Shown: positions 8,465-22,293, counted from the first letter of the stretch. The stretch is 64,000 nt of DNA from CAYYFX01 sp046330135 (GCA_046330135.1 JAXLTI010000003.1:1054001-1118000); one strand, 5' to 3'. The notes: generated by a model from the letters alone, not told the origin. Made by a program: numbers and translations.

Positions 8465-9091
8465 CTACGACGTCAGGAGGAGCATTCCGTAGAGGGCCAC
8501 CCAGACGACGCCGAGGAAGTGCCAGTAGGTGGCGCAGAGGCGGATGCCGGACGAGCCGGGCGGGGCGATGCGGTCGTGCCACGCGTTCACGGTCAGCACG
8601 ACGAGCGGGACCAGGCCGCCGAGGACGTGGGCGGCGTGCAGGCCGGTGAGGAAGAAGAAGAGCCACCCGTAGAGGGTCACGGCGGGCCCGGCGAGCACGT
8701 AGCGGACCCAGCAGACGGTCTGGCTCACGAGGAACGCGAGGCCGAGCGCCAGCGATGCCGCGAGGCCGATCTTCAGCCGCTCCGGGCGGTGGGCCCGCGC
8801 CGCCCGAGCCGACGTCTCCATGGCGACCCCCGCGAGCGCGAGGATCGCGGTGGAGACCCAGAGCGCGTGCGGGAGCGGCGGAAGGCCGGGCGGAGGCCAT
8901 GTGCCGGCCCGCGCCCGCAGGATCCCGTACGCGATGAGGCTGACGAGGAAGAGGATCGCGAGCGAGACGAGGAAGATCGCCAGCCCGAACGGGCCGGCGC
9001 CCGGCGCCGGATTCTCCTTCGTCGGGACGAGCGCGTCGTGCCCGTTCCCGCTTCCGACCGAGTGCCACTTGGGCGAGAGGCGCCGTGACAC
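8465..9091 (-). CDS. Second cytochrome c oxidase subunit III-like membrane protein
   Basis: 208 residues with about five transmembrane helices. The C-terminal half has the COX3 pattern: a helix with F-L-T-G-L-H-A-A-H-V-L-G-G, then Y-W-H-F-L-G-V-V-W. These are the conserved His/Glu-containing helices of heme-copper oxidase subunit III. It is the last gene of the act-cta run and a paralogue of the ctaE at 9497-10429. It lacks the N-terminal two helices' typical motif and starts with a soluble ~30-residue stretch. The start is GTG at 9091; its ribosome-binding site is weak, so the start is uncertain. It may be an accessory or alternative subunit III, or serve assembly; this is inferred from position and similarity only. 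Confidence 0.8.
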   Translation of the reverse strand: MSRRLSPKWHSVGSGNGHDALVPTKENPAPGAGPFGLAIFLVSLAILFLVSLIAYGILRARAGTWPPPGLPPLPHALWVSTAILALAGVAMETSARAARAHRPERLKIGLAASLALGLAFLVSQTVCWVRYVLAGPAVTLYGWLFFFLTGLHAAHVLGGLVPLVVLTVNAWHDRIAPPGSSGIRLCATYWHFLGVVWVALYGMLLLTS

Positions 9092-9131
9092 CTAGCGTTC
9101 CGACGGCAATCGGCGAGGGCGATCCGCCATG

Positions 9132-9488
9132 CTACTTCGCCGCGCCGTGGGCCTCTTCGATCGCGGGAGCGTAGCCCGGGATGAGATCGGGCCGGTACTG
9201 CTGCGTGTCGAGGAGCGCGAACGTGATGAACAGGAAGACGAAGAGGAGCGCCACGATGAACGCGATCGCGTGGAAGGGGCGGTCGTAGCGAAGGTGCATG
9301 AAGTACAGCGCCACGACCGTCGCCTTGAGGACGGCGATCCCGAGGGCGACGACGATGTTGAGCGACCCCAGGTCGATGCCCGCGGCCGCGACCGTCAGCA
9401 CGGTCAGCACGAGGAGAGCGCCCCACGTGGCGAGCAGCACGCGGAGCGGAACGACGTGGACGTGCATCGCGTGACGTTCGGTCGACAT
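9132..9488 (-). CDS. ctaF: caa3-type cytochrome c oxidase subunit IV
   Basis: 118 residues with three hydrophobic helices (about 14-33, 41-62, 75-92). It contains the subunit IV motif V-A-L-Y-F-M-H-L-R-Y (A-x-Y-F-M-H-L), typical of the small prokaryotic COX4 subunit that packs against subunits I and III. The ATG at 9488 lies nine bases downstream of the ctaE stop (reverse strand), consistent with one mRNA. It has an unusually polar C-terminal tail after the third helix. Confidence 0.88.
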   Translation of the reverse strand: MSTERHAMHVHVVPLRVLLATWGALLVLTVLTVAAAGIDLGSLNIVVALGIAVLKATVVALYFMHLRYDRPFHAIAFIVALLFVFLFITFALLDTQQYRPDLIPGYAPAIEEAHGAAK

Positions 9489-9496
9489 GCTCGCCT

Positions 9497-10429
9497 CTAG
9501 CCGATGAGGTAGAAGAGGGGGAAGAGGAAGATCCAGATCATGTCCACGATGTGCCAGTACAACCCCACCAGGTCCACCGGCGTGAAGTAGTCCGGTCCGT
9601 AGCGGCCGCGCAGGGTGCCCACGAGAAGCCAGGTGATCACCACCATCCCGGCGAGCACGTGGATGCCGTGGAGCCCCGTCATCGCGAAGTAGATCCCGAA
9701 GAAGAGCTGCGGGTTCGGCGGCGCCGGAATCTCGTGCGGGGCGCTGCTCGCCGCGGGAGCCGCCAGACCTTCCGGCGCGGGGGCCGCGGAGGGCAGCACG
9801 GACCGATCGGCGCCGGCGGCGCCCGGCGGAGGCGTGCCCGAGGCCTTCGCTCCGGCCGAAGGGGCGGACGCGGCGGAGGCCGTCCCTGGCGATGCGGCGG
9901 ATGCGTTCGCCGTGGCCGGAGCCGCGGTGCCGGCGGATCCCGCCGGCGATGCCTTCTCCGCGGCGCCGGGCGCGGCCCCCGGGGACTCGTGTTCCGCTCC
10001 GTCCACGTGGTGGTAGCGCTTCCCCCACAGGAGACCGTGCTGGAATTTCGCCGAGTACTCCACGTACTTGATGCCGAGGAATCCGGCCGCGCACAGCAAC
10101 GTGAGCGACAGCATCACCGCCAGCAGCGTGCGTCGCCCCATCTGCGCGGCGCGCACCCCGTTCGCCATGGTGAAGCTCGAGCAGATCAGCACCACCGTGT
10201 TGATGGCGCCGAGCTTCTTGTCGAGGAACTGGTGCCCGTAGTGGAACACTTCGGGGTGCGTCGCCCGGAAGATGGTGTAGGCGCAGAACAGGCCGCCGAA
10301 CATCAGCAACTCGGTGCCGCAGAAGAGCCACATGCCGAGCTTCCCCGACTCGAACTGCTGAGTGGGGGTATCGAAATGGTGAGCGAGGTTCGGCGAATGC
10401 TCCGAGTGGGCGACGCTCTCGACGGTCAT
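9497..10429 (-). CDS. ctaE: Cytochrome c oxidase subunit III with Ala/Pro-rich insertion
   Basis: 310 residues. Residues 30-142 and 239-310 are a standard bacterial subunit III: L-G-M-W-L-F-C-G-T-E, the helix with T-H-P-E, then M-T-G-L-H-G-I-H-V-L-A-G and Y-W-H-I-V-D-M-I-W-I-F. Between them, residues ~143-238 form a low-complexity Ala/Pro/Ser/Gly segment with no similarity to the family, placed in the loop after the GKRYHHVDG segment. Short loops with E-H occur at this point in related caa3 enzymes, but a ~95-residue insert is long. The ATG at 10429 fits the conserved start. The 69-base gap to ctaD is the largest in the cluster. It probably supports stability or proton uptake of the oxidase rather than catalysis (family knowledge). 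Confidence 0.9.
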   Translation of the reverse strand: MTVESVAHSEHSPNLAHHFDTPTQQFESGKLGMWLFCGTELLMFGGLFCAYTIFRATHPEVFHYGHQFLDKKLGAINTVVLICSSFTMANGVRAAQMGRRTLLAVMLSLTLLCAAGFLGIKYVEYSAKFQHGLLWGKRYHHVDGAEHESPGAAPGAAEKASPAGSAGTAAPATANASAASPGTASAASAPSAGAKASGTPPPGAAGADRSVLPSAAPAPEGLAAPAASSAPHEIPAPPNPQLFFGIYFAMTGLHGIHVLAGMVVITWLLVGTLRGRYGPDYFTPVDLVGLYWHIVDMIWIFLFPLFYLIG

Positions 10430-10498
10430 GGGCTCAGGCCTCGGCTCCGCGCGGGCGGATCGTCGCACGCGTGAGCGCGGCGACGAAGAAGGGTGACG

Positions 10499-12171
<1,673 letters not shown>

Positions 12172-12175
<4 letters not shown>

Positions 12176-13185
12176 CGCGGCCTCCCGGTGGTTGGCTCGG
12201 GCCCGCCGGGACCCAGGCTCTTGAGATACGCGATCAGAGCCGAGATCTCGGGCTCCTTGAGGCGTCCCTGGAACGTGGGCATGACGGGGTCGAAACCGGC
12301 GACGACCTTCGCCCGCGGCGTCAGGACGGACTCGCGGATGTAGTTCTCGTCCATCACCGCGGACGTTCCGTCCGCGAAGGTCCGCCGCGTCCCGAACGAT
12401 CCCTTGAACGAGGGGCCCACGACACGCGTCCCGTCGATCGAGTGGCACTGCACGCAGCCCTTCTTCTTGTACACGAGCGCGCCCGCCTCCGCCGGCGGAA
12501 GGCCTTTCATGTAGTCTCCGGCCTTGGCGAGCCAGGCGTCGAACTCCGCCTGGGGCTGCACGAAGACCGTGGCCTGCATCTGCGAGTGCTGGGTCCCGCA
12601 GTACTCGGCGCAGAGGATCGGGTACTGGCCCGGCACCGGCGCCTGGAACCACTCCACGGTGTAGCGCCCCGGCACCACGTCCTGCTTCGTGCGGAACGCG
12701 GGGACGAAGAGGGAGTGGATCACGTCGCGGCTGGTCATGGTCAGCTTGACGGGAACGCCCGCGGGCACGTGCAGGTCCGGGTCCTCGTAGCCGTTCGGAT
12801 AGGTGAAGCTCCACGCCCACTTCTGGGCCGTCACCTGGACCTCGTAGGCGCCCTGGGGCGCCGTGTGGAGATCCATGTAGCCGCGGAAGCCCATCACGAA
12901 GATCACGAGCATGATCATCAGCGGGATCACGCTCCACGTGAGCTCGAGCATCAGGTTGTGGTGAGCGCTGGGCTGGACCTCGATGACGTCCCCGCGGCGG
13001 CGGTACTTGAAGAGCATCCACAGGGCCAACACCACGATGAGGACGAAGAAGAAGACGCAGATCCAGAGGATCAGGTAGAAGGCCGCGTCCGTGTGAGCGG
13101 CGAAGTTGGAACGCTGCGCCGGCAACCAGAACGTTCCGCCCTCGCCCGCCAGCGCGGCGACCTTCGCCTGTGACAGGGCACTCAC
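12172..13185 (-). CDS. ctaC: caa3-type cytochrome c oxidase subunit II with fused cytochrome c
   Basis: 337 residues: two N-terminal transmembrane helices, then a periplasmic cupredoxin domain with the CuA ligands C-A-E-Y-C-G-T-Q-H-S-Q-M, then a C-terminal class I cytochrome c with C-V-Q-C-H and a distal Met in D-P-V-M-P. The fused heme domain defines caa3-type oxidases and lets the enzyme accept electrons from the alternative complex III or its cytochrome partner. The start is GTG at 13185, overlapping the sco1 stop in a GTGA; upstream in-frame residues lack similarity. No cleavable signal is obvious beyond the first helix. Confidence 0.96.
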
Positions 13186-14039
13186 GAGCTCGCTCCCAAC
13201 CCGGCCACGCGGTGCCGGTGCACGTCGCGGCGCCAGATCCAAAGCAGGAACAGCGCCAGGACGGCCACGGTGAGCGCACCGCCCAGCCGCATGATCTTGA
13301 AGGCCGTCGGGCCGTACCGGCCCGCCGTGTGGTCGTACGCGTAACAGAACAGCAGGAAGTGGTCCACCGGGCTGCCGATCTTCCCGTGCGACGCCTCCAC
13401 GAGCGCGAGACGCAGCGTCTGAGGGTCGAACAGCACGCCGGTGATGAGGCGCGAGAGACGCCCTTCGGGCGTCGAGACGAAGAGGCCGGCGGAGTGCACG
13501 AACTGGCCGCGATCCGCGAGCCAGCGGTACTTGAAGCCGACCACGTCCGCGAGCTTGCGGATGGACGCTTCATCGCCGGTGAGGAAGTGCCAGCCCGTCG
13601 CGGCCTCGGGTCGGCCGAGGCTTTCGATGAAGTGCGCGCGCTTGCGCGTGGCGCCGGCCGGATCGTCCTTCGGGTCGATGCTCACGGACACGACCTCGAA
13701 CTGGCGCCCCGGCGTCCAATCGAGGCCGCGGAGACCGTCCGTGAGGCCGTCGAGGAAGACGTTGCACAGCATCGGGCAGTTGAAGTAGACGAGGCTGAGG
13801 AGCACGGGGTGGCCGGGCCGGAAGAACTGCCGGAGCGTGACGGGCGCGCCGGTCTCGTCCTTGAACGAAAGGTCCAGCGGGATCTGCGCGTTCAGCTTCT
13901 CGTCGATCCCGATGCCCGCGAGCTCCGGGAGGTCGTCGTTGACCTGCGCGGCAACCGGCGGCACTCCCGCGACGGACGCGCACGCCAAGATCGCCGCGGC
14001 GACGAGGCGGAGGGCCGGACGCATCGAAGGTCTCGTCAT
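13182..14039 (-). CDS. SCO1/SenC-type copper chaperone for oxidase assembly
   Basis: 285 residues. A signal-like helix (about 9-30) ends in A-Q. A thioredoxin-like SCO domain follows with copper-binding C-P-M-L-C (about 92-96) and the distal His in F-V-H-S-A-G. A hydrophobic helix near 252-270 (A-L-T-V-A-V-L-A-L-F) ends in a basic tail, so the protein is probably anchored at both ends. SCO proteins deliver copper to, or reduce, the CuA site of subunit II, which fits its place just upstream of ctaC. It is coupled by 4-base overlaps on both sides (ATGA with the 154-residue gene, GTGA with ctaC). Confidence 0.93.
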   Translation of the reverse strand: MTRPSMRPALRLVAAAILACASVAGVPPVAAQVNDDLPELAGIGIDEKLNAQIPLDLSFKDETGAPVTLRQFFRPGHPVLLSLVYFNCPMLCNVFLDGLTDGLRGLDWTPGRQFEVVSVSIDPKDDPAGATRKRAHFIESLGRPEAATGWHFLTGDEASIRKLADVVGFKYRWLADRGQFVHSAGLFVSTPEGRLSRLITGVLFDPQTLRLALVEASHGKIGSPVDHFLLFCYAYDHTAGRYGPTAFKIMRLGGALTVAVLALFLLWIWRRDVHRHRVAGLGASS

Positions 14040-14500
14040 CTTCCGGCCTTTCGCGGCGACGCGGGGTGGTGTGTCGGCATGGGCGGGGCCGCACCGGAGG
14101 GCTTCGCGGCCGAAGCCCGGCTCCTCGCGTCCGACGCGGGGGCGACGGCCGGCGCGGCCGCGGGCGCCTGGCTCGCGCGTCCCGCGAGATCGGCGGCCTC
14201 GAGCGCCATCGCTCGGCTGATCGGGATCGCCACGAGCCCGGAGTCCGCCGACACCCAGCGGTAACCCGAGAGGCGAGCCTGCTGTTCCTCGCGCAGCTTC
14301 GCGAGCGCCACCGACGAGGGGTCCACGAGCTTCTCCTGCTCTTCCGAGGAGACCGCGCGACCGAAGTACGCCTGCAGGCCGATCAGCGTGATGACGAACA
14401 CCGCCACGAAGATGAGGGTGGTATAGACCGTGGGCGCGATCACGGGATCGTCGTGGTTCTCGCCCATGGGCTCGGCGTGCGGCGACTCCAATCGATCCAC
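14036..14500 (-). CDS. Unknown single-helix membrane protein in the act-cta cluster
   Basis: 154 residues, not a member of any enzyme family I recognise. One transmembrane helix (about 24-47, T-T-L-I-F-V-A-V-F-V-I-T-L-I-G) sits near the N-terminus. A charged stretch follows, then a compact segment Y-R-W-V-S-A-D-S-G-L-V-A-I-P-I-S-R-A-M-A with conserved-looking W, G, I-P-I and A-M. The tail (about 105-154) is Ala/Pro-rich. No heme, metal or Fe-S motif is present. It begins with GTG one base after actF and overlaps sco1 (ATGA), so it is an integral part of the operon. An accessory subunit or assembly factor of the alternative complex III-oxidase supercomplex is the natural inference. ATG at 14467 is an alternative start. 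Confidence 0.8.
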   Translation of the reverse strand: MDRLESPHAEPMGENHDDPVIAPTVYTTLIFVAVFVITLIGLQAYFGRAVSSEEQEKLVDPSSVALAKLREEQQARLSGYRWVSADSGLVAIPISRAMALEAADLAGRASQAPAAAPAVAPASDARSRASAAKPSGAAPPMPTHHPASPRKAGR

Positions 14501-14501
14501 C

Positions 14502-15722
14502 TCAGAAGTTCTCGAAAGCCAGGGACTCGGCGAGACGCGGATCCCGCCGGGGGATCAGCGACTTCGTGCCGAGGCGATGGGCCAGGACGGAGACGAAGAG
14601 GCCGCCGACTCCGAGGAACGCCGTGGCGTCCAGGAGGCTCCAGGGCACTCGCCCCGGGCTCGCGTGCGGCATCGCGAGATAGTACAGATCGATCCACTGC
14701 ATGAAAAGCGTCCACGCGCAGGCCGCGGCGAGAACGCCGGGCATGCGCTTCGGAATGCGCGAGATGAGGATCAGGAACGGCGCGAGGAAGCGCCCGGCCA
14801 GGAGGAACACGCTGTAGCGGGTCCACTCCCCGGTCTGGCGGCGCGCGAACCAGATCGTCTCCTCGGGGATGTTCGCGTACCAGTACAGCATGTACTGGGA
14901 GAACGCGATGTACGTCCAGAAGATGGTGAACGCGAACACCAGCTTGCCCATGTCGTGGTAGTGCTCGCGCGTCACGACCCCCGTCATCCGCCCGGAGCGC
15001 TGCAGCAGGTACGTGGTGAGCGGCAGCGCCGCGCAGAACGCGAGCGTGCTCCCCGCGAACAGGTACACGCCGAAGATGGTGCTGTACCACGTGGGCTCGA
15101 GGCTCATCAGGAAGTCCACGGCGGCCATCGTGAGCGTGATCGCGAACACGATCATGCTCGGACCCGCCACGCGCTGCATCCGCGTGGTCAGCACGGGGTC
15201 CCCCGAGTCGTCCTGGCGCAGCGACTGTCGGAAGAACCACGATGCGATGATCCACCACGCCGTGAAGCAGAGGATCGCGCGCACGATGAAGAAGCGCGGA
15301 TTCAGATACGCGGCCTTGCGGGCGATGGCCGGCTCCTGCGCGACGCGCGCGGGATCGGCCCACTCGAAGAGCGGGGGATGGCCCCGCAGCATCAGGAAGA
15401 CGAGCACGGCGCCGAGGACCGCCATGAGCCCGGCGTTCGCGGCGATCGCCTCGGCCAGCCGCCGCACCACGACGCTCCAGCCGGCGCGCGTGAGGTGCTG
15501 GATGAGCACGAAGAAGAGCGCCCCGAGGACGAGGGTGAGCCAGAACGCCCACGCCACGAGGCCCGAGAGCACCGCGTGGTCCGGGCTCTTGGCGCCCAGG
15601 AACGCCGTGGCCGCGAGACCGGCCACGCCGATCAGCCCGGAGATGCGCGAGATCCTCCCGGCGGCGTCGCCCAGGGTGAGGCGCTCCGCCGACAGGTCGA
15701 TCGTGTGCTGCTCGACGTTCAC
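14502..15722 (-). CDS. actF: Alternative complex III subunit ActF (NrfD-like small homologue)
   Basis: 406 residues with about ten hydrophobic helices and little soluble sequence, matching the ActF membrane subunit. ActF is related to the C-terminal half of ActC. Motifs seen are S-L-E-P-T-W-Y-S-T-I-F-G-V-Y, F-W-T-Y-I-A-F-S-Q-Y-M-L-Y-W-Y-A-N-I-P-E-E-T and W-I-D-L-Y-Y-L. Alternative complex III oxidises quinol and passes electrons to cytochrome c or directly to the oxidase. The GTG at 15722 is preceded by GGAGGA and lies 11 bases after the actE stop; the open frame further upstream is a shadow of actE. Confidence 0.92.
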   Translation of the reverse strand: MNVEQHTIDLSAERLTLGDAAGRISRISGLIGVAGLAATAFLGAKSPDHAVLSGLVAWAFWLTLVLGALFFVLIQHLTRAGWSVVVRRLAEAIAANAGLMAVLGAVLVFLMLRGHPPLFEWADPARVAQEPAIARKAAYLNPRFFIVRAILCFTAWWIIASWFFRQSLRQDDSGDPVLTTRMQRVAGPSMIVFAITLTMAAVDFLMSLEPTWYSTIFGVYLFAGSTLAFCAALPLTTYLLQRSGRMTGVVTREHYHDMGKLVFAFTIFWTYIAFSQYMLYWYANIPEETIWFARRQTGEWTRYSVFLLAGRFLAPFLILISRIPKRMPGVLAAACAWTLFMQWIDLYYLAMPHASPGRVPWSLLDATAFLGVGGLFVSVLAHRLGTKSLIPRRDPRLAESLAFENF

Positions 15723-15733
15723 GTGCTCCTCCG

Positions 15734-16402
15734 CTACTTGAGCGAGGCCCGGGCGTTCTCCGGCACGTCCGCGACGCCCGTGCGCTGGCTGCGCTCGAGG
15801 GCCCGCACGTACGCGACGATCGCCCAGCGGTCGGCCGGCGGGATTTGCGGTCCGTAGGCCGGCATCGTCCGGATCCCGTTCGTGATGGTGTTGAAGATGT
15901 GTCCGTCGGGACGCCCGCGCACGACGTCGTCCTGCAGCGACGCCGGCGGCGTCCAGTTCGCGAGCCCCTGCTCCGCGAGGAAGGCGGCGCGCCGGGCGAC
16001 CATGCCGTCCCCGTAGCCGGCGGCGCCGTGGCAGACCGCGCAATAGATGTCGAAGCGCTGCTGCCCGCGCGCGACGAGCGCGTCCCACGAGCCCGCCTCC
16101 TGAGCGGCGCGCGCGGGAATCGCCTTCGCCCAATCGCCGCCCACGCGGCCGCGGTAGTACTGATCGTCCTCCCGCAGCTGGCCGCGCGCGATCGCGCCCG
16201 CCGGCACCGGGCGCATCGCGCGGTGGTCCACGAAGAGGTCGTTCTCCGATTGCGGCTGGAACTTCGGCTGGATGTCCATGTCCGGGATGATGTTGAGCCG
16301 CGGGTAGGGCCGCTTCGTGGCGCGGGCGCGCGCGATCATGGCCGCCGGGATGAACGAGATCACGACCAGCGCGACGAAGGCAGGCACGAGCCAGCGCGGC
16401 AT
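15734..16402 (-). CDS. actE: Alternative complex III subunit ActE, monoheme cytochrome c
   Basis: 222 residues: an N-terminal helix (about 5-24), a ~90-residue linker, then a class I cytochrome c with C-A-V-C-H and a Met ligand in T-M-P-A-Y-G. It matches ActE, the monoheme c subunit that relays electrons out of the complex. The N-terminal region carries the ActE pattern R-P-Y-P-R-L-N-I-I-P-D-M-D. The ATG at 16402 is one base beyond the actD stop. Confidence 0.93.
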   Translation of the reverse strand: MPRWLVPAFVALVVISFIPAAMIARARATKRPYPRLNIIPDMDIQPKFQPQSENDLFVDHRAMRPVPAGAIARGQLREDDQYYRGRVGGDWAKAIPARAAQEAGSWDALVARGQQRFDIYCAVCHGAAGYGDGMVARRAAFLAEQGLANWTPPASLQDDVVRGRPDGHIFNTITNGIRTMPAYGPQIPPADRWAIVAYVRALERSQRTGVADVPENARASLK

Positions 16403-16403
16403 C

Positions 16404-16949
16404 TCAGCCCTCCAGCCGCTCGACGGCGGTGCCGCCCAGACCGCGCAGGAACGCGGCGGTGCGCTGCTCGTCGAAGATGGGGTCCGCGGCCTCGATGCTG
16501 AGGAAGAACCGATCCTGCGTGGCCCGCCGGAAGCGCTCGCTCGTGAAGACCGGGTGGTGCAGCTGCGGCAGGCCGTTCAGGAGGATCACCGAGCCGAACG
16601 CGGTGATCGCGCTGACGAGCACGGTGAGCTCGAAGGCGATCGGGATGTTCGCCGGCACGCTCCAGAAGGGCTTGCCGCTGATCTGGAACTGGTAGTTGTG
16701 CGCGTTCGTCCACCACTGGAGGAAGAGCCCGAACAGGCAGCCGAAGGTGCCGCCGCCCATCACGAGCCACGGGAGCTTCGAGCCGCGCAGGCCCATCGCT
16801 CGGTCCAGCCCGTGGACGGGGAACGGCGTGTGGGCATCCCAGCGCGTGTAACCCGCGTCGCGCACGCGCTCCGCGGCGGCGATGACGTCGCCCGGCCCCT
16901 CGAACTCCACCAGGTACCCGGCGAGGCGGGCGTCGGTGCGGACGCTCAT
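16404..16949 (-). CDS. actD: Alternative complex III subunit ActD (DUF3341)
   Basis: 181 residues with the DUF3341/ActD layout: a short soluble start with A-A-E-R-V-R-D-A-G-Y and D-A-H-T-P-F-P-V-H-G-L, two transmembrane helices (about 58-78 and 104-126), then a soluble C-terminus with D-R-F-F-L-S-I-E-A-x-D. ActD carries no cofactor and is a structural membrane subunit of the complex. The ATG at 16949 overlaps the actC stop (ATGA). Confidence 0.93.
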   Translation of the reverse strand: MSVRTDARLAGYLVEFEGPGDVIAAAERVRDAGYTRWDAHTPFPVHGLDRAMGLRGSKLPWLVMGGGTFGCLFGLFLQWWTNAHNYQFQISGKPFWSVPANIPIAFELTVLVSAITAFGSVILLNGLPQLHHPVFTSERFRRATQDRFFLSIEAADPIFDEQRTAAFLRGLGGTAVERLEG

Positions 16950-18387
16950 GACCGGGCCTCCGCGGCGGCCAGCGCCGGCTCCTTGGCAGCGTGGGCGTGG
17001 CGCTGATGCGCATGCGCCTGCGGCATGACCATCTTCACCTCGGCCATCGCCACCATCGGCAGCCAGCGGATGAACAGCAGGAACAGCGTGAAGAAGAGCC
17101 CGAAGCTGCCGAGGAGCGTGAGGAGCTCGACCCACGTGGGCCAGTACATGCCCCAGGCGGCGGGCAGGAAGTCCGCGGACAGCGACGTCACGATGATCGT
17201 GAAGCGCTCGAACCACATGCCCACGTTGATCAGGAACGCGAGCACCATCATCGCGGGGATGCTCGTACGGACCCGCTTGAACCAGAAGAGCTGCGGGCTG
17301 ATGACGTTGCACGAGACCATGATCCAGTAGGCCCATGCGTACGGACCGAACGCGCGGTTCACGAACGTGAAGGACTCGTACGGGTTCCCGCTGTACCACG
17401 AAGTGAAGAACTCCATCCCGTACGCGTAGCCGACCATCGTGCCGGTCGCGAGCATGATCTTGCACATGTTCTCGAGGTGCCGCAGCGTGATGATCTCCTG
17501 CAGACCGTAGACCTGCCGCGCGATCACCACGAGGAAGAGCACCATCGCGAAGCCCGAGAAGATGGCGCCGGCCACGAAGTACGGCGGGAAGATCGAGGTG
17601 TGCCAGCCCGGAAGCTGCGAGACCGCGAAGTCGAACGACACCACGGAGTGCACCGACAGGACCAGCGGCGTGGCGAGCGCGGCCAGGATCAGGTACGCGC
17701 GCTCGTAGCGCAGCCAGTGGCGGTTCGAGCCGCGCCAGCCCATCGCGAGGAGCCCGTACACGATCTCGCGCGTGCGGGTCTTCGCGCGGTCGCGCAGCGT
17801 GGCGAGGTCGGGGATCATGCCCATGTACCAGAACATGAGCGACACGGTGAAGTACGTGCCCACGGCGAACACGTCCCAGAGCAACGGGCTCCGGAAGTTC
17901 GGCCACAGCCAGAGCTGCTGATCCGGGAGGGGGAACACGAACCACATGAACCACACGCGGCCCACGTGGATGCCGGGGAAGAGGAGCGCGCAGATGACGG
18001 CGAAGATCGTCATCGCCTCCGCCGAGCGGTTGATGCCGGTGCGCCAGTTCTGCCGGAAGAGGTAGAGGATCGCCGAGATCAGCGTGCCGGCGTGGCCGAT
18101 GCCCACCCAGAACACGAAGTTCGTGATGTCGAAGCCCCAGCCCACGGGGTTGTTGAGACCCCAGACGCCCACGCCCTCGAAGAAGAGGTAGAGGACCATG
18201 GCGCCGAGCACGCCGAGGAGCGTGACCGCGATTCCGAACAGGACCCACCAGCCCCGCGGAGTCTTCGCCGTCTCGACCACGCGGCAGACCTTGTCCGTGA
18301 CGGACGCGAAGTCGTTCTCGCCGAGCACGAGCGGCGGGCGGACGCGCGGATCCTCCGAGGTCTCGGCGAACGCGAGGGGCATCGTGG

Positions 18388-18391
<4 letters not shown>
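16946..18391 (-). CDS. actC: Alternative complex III subunit ActC (NrfD/PsrC-like)
   Basis: 481 residues, about ten transmembrane helices, NrfD/PsrC superfamily. Family features include N-F-V-F-W-V-G-I-G-H-A-G-T-L-I-S near the quinol site, G-I-H-x-G-R-x-W-x-x-W-F-x-P and W-R-G-S-x-R-H-W. In ActABCDEF complexes this subunit binds menaquinol and faces the Fe-S subunit ActB. The C-terminus ends in a His/Ala-rich tail. The ATG at 18391 overlaps the actB stop (ATGA). Confidence 0.95.
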
Positions 18392-21428
<3,037 letters not shown>

Positions 21429-21441
<13 letters not shown>

Positions 21442-22112
21442 GTGGAGCAGTCCGTCGGGGGATTGATGTGGTTCGCCGCCCGGAGCTTCGCCCCATACGC
21501 CGCCGGGTCCTCGGGAGCCTTCCATTCCATGTTCGTGATTTGATCCACCGGACGGAGGTGAGCCTCCGGATGGCGATGGCAGCCCAGGCACCACGACATG
21601 CTGAGAGGCTTCGCCCAGTACACGCGCTCCATGCGATCCACGCGCCCGTGACACTCCACGCAGCCCACGCCGCGGCGCACGTGCGCGCTGTGATTGAAGT
21701 ACACGAAATCCGGCAGGTCGTGGACGCGCACCCATTCGACCGGCAAGCCGGTGGCGAAGCTCTTCCGCACCGGGGCGAGCTTGTCCGAGGCGGGTCGGAT
21801 CGTCCCGTGGCAGTTCATGCAGGTCTGCGTGGGCGGCACGGACGCGAAGGGCGACACCTCGACGGTGTTGTGGCAGTAGCGGCAATCCATGCCGAGCTGT
21901 CCAGCGTGCAGCGCGTGGCTGTACGGCACCGGCTGCACGGGCTCGTACCCGATCCGCAAGGCCTGCGGGTGGATGCCGTAATAGAGAAGGCCCACCACGT
22001 AGAGCGCACCGAAGCCCGCGAGAATCCCGCCCACCTTGATCGTGGGGTCGAGCCACGCCGGAAACGGCGGACGACGCTGGGGCGTACGGTCCTGCGACAA
22101 GGGACTCCTCAC
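21429..22112 (-). CDS. actA: Alternative complex III subunit ActA, pentaheme cytochrome c
   Basis: 227 residues. One N-terminal transmembrane helix (about 27-46) anchors a periplasmic domain with exactly five heme motifs: C-R-Y-C-H, C-M-N-C-H, C-V-E-C-H, C-L-G-C-H and C-S-T-C-H. Five hemes is the known count for ActA. First gene of the run that continues to 8465. The open frame begins with GTG at 22112, which lacks a ribosome-binding site. A TTG at 22100 has AGGAG about five bases upstream and would shorten the protein by four residues; it may be the true start. Confidence 0.93.
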
Positions 22113-22122
22113 CGCGCTCGGA

Positions 22123-22136
22123 GCAGTCTCCGAGAC
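22123..22136. promoter_or_regulatory. Small stem-loop in the act operon leader
   Basis: An inverted repeat ctcgga / tccgag (centred near 22126) lies some 5-25 bases upstream of actA on the reverse strand. In the mRNA it would form a 6-bp hairpin close to the start. It has no T-run. A role in translation control is only a possibility. Confidence 0.3.
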
Positions 22137-22238
22137 GAGGCCGAACCGGGGGCGGCGCGGGCCGGATCATCCCGCCACGCCCTGGGGCATTGCCCAGCCG
22201 GGGCGCAGACGAGTCGAGAACGGGTAAATCGGGGGCGA

Positions 22239-22267
22239 AAGGTACCGGCTCGTGACGATCGTCGCAA
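22239..22267 (-). promoter_or_regulatory. Candidate sigma-70 promoter for the act-cta cluster
   Basis: On the reverse strand TTGCGA (22262-22267) and TACCTT (22239-22244) are separated by 17 bp, about 125 bases before actA. It is the best-spaced pair in the gap and would drive the whole run of cluster genes. Match quality is moderate. Confidence 0.4.
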
Positions 22268-22293
22268 GCCTATTCCCCCAATCGAGTTCGCCG

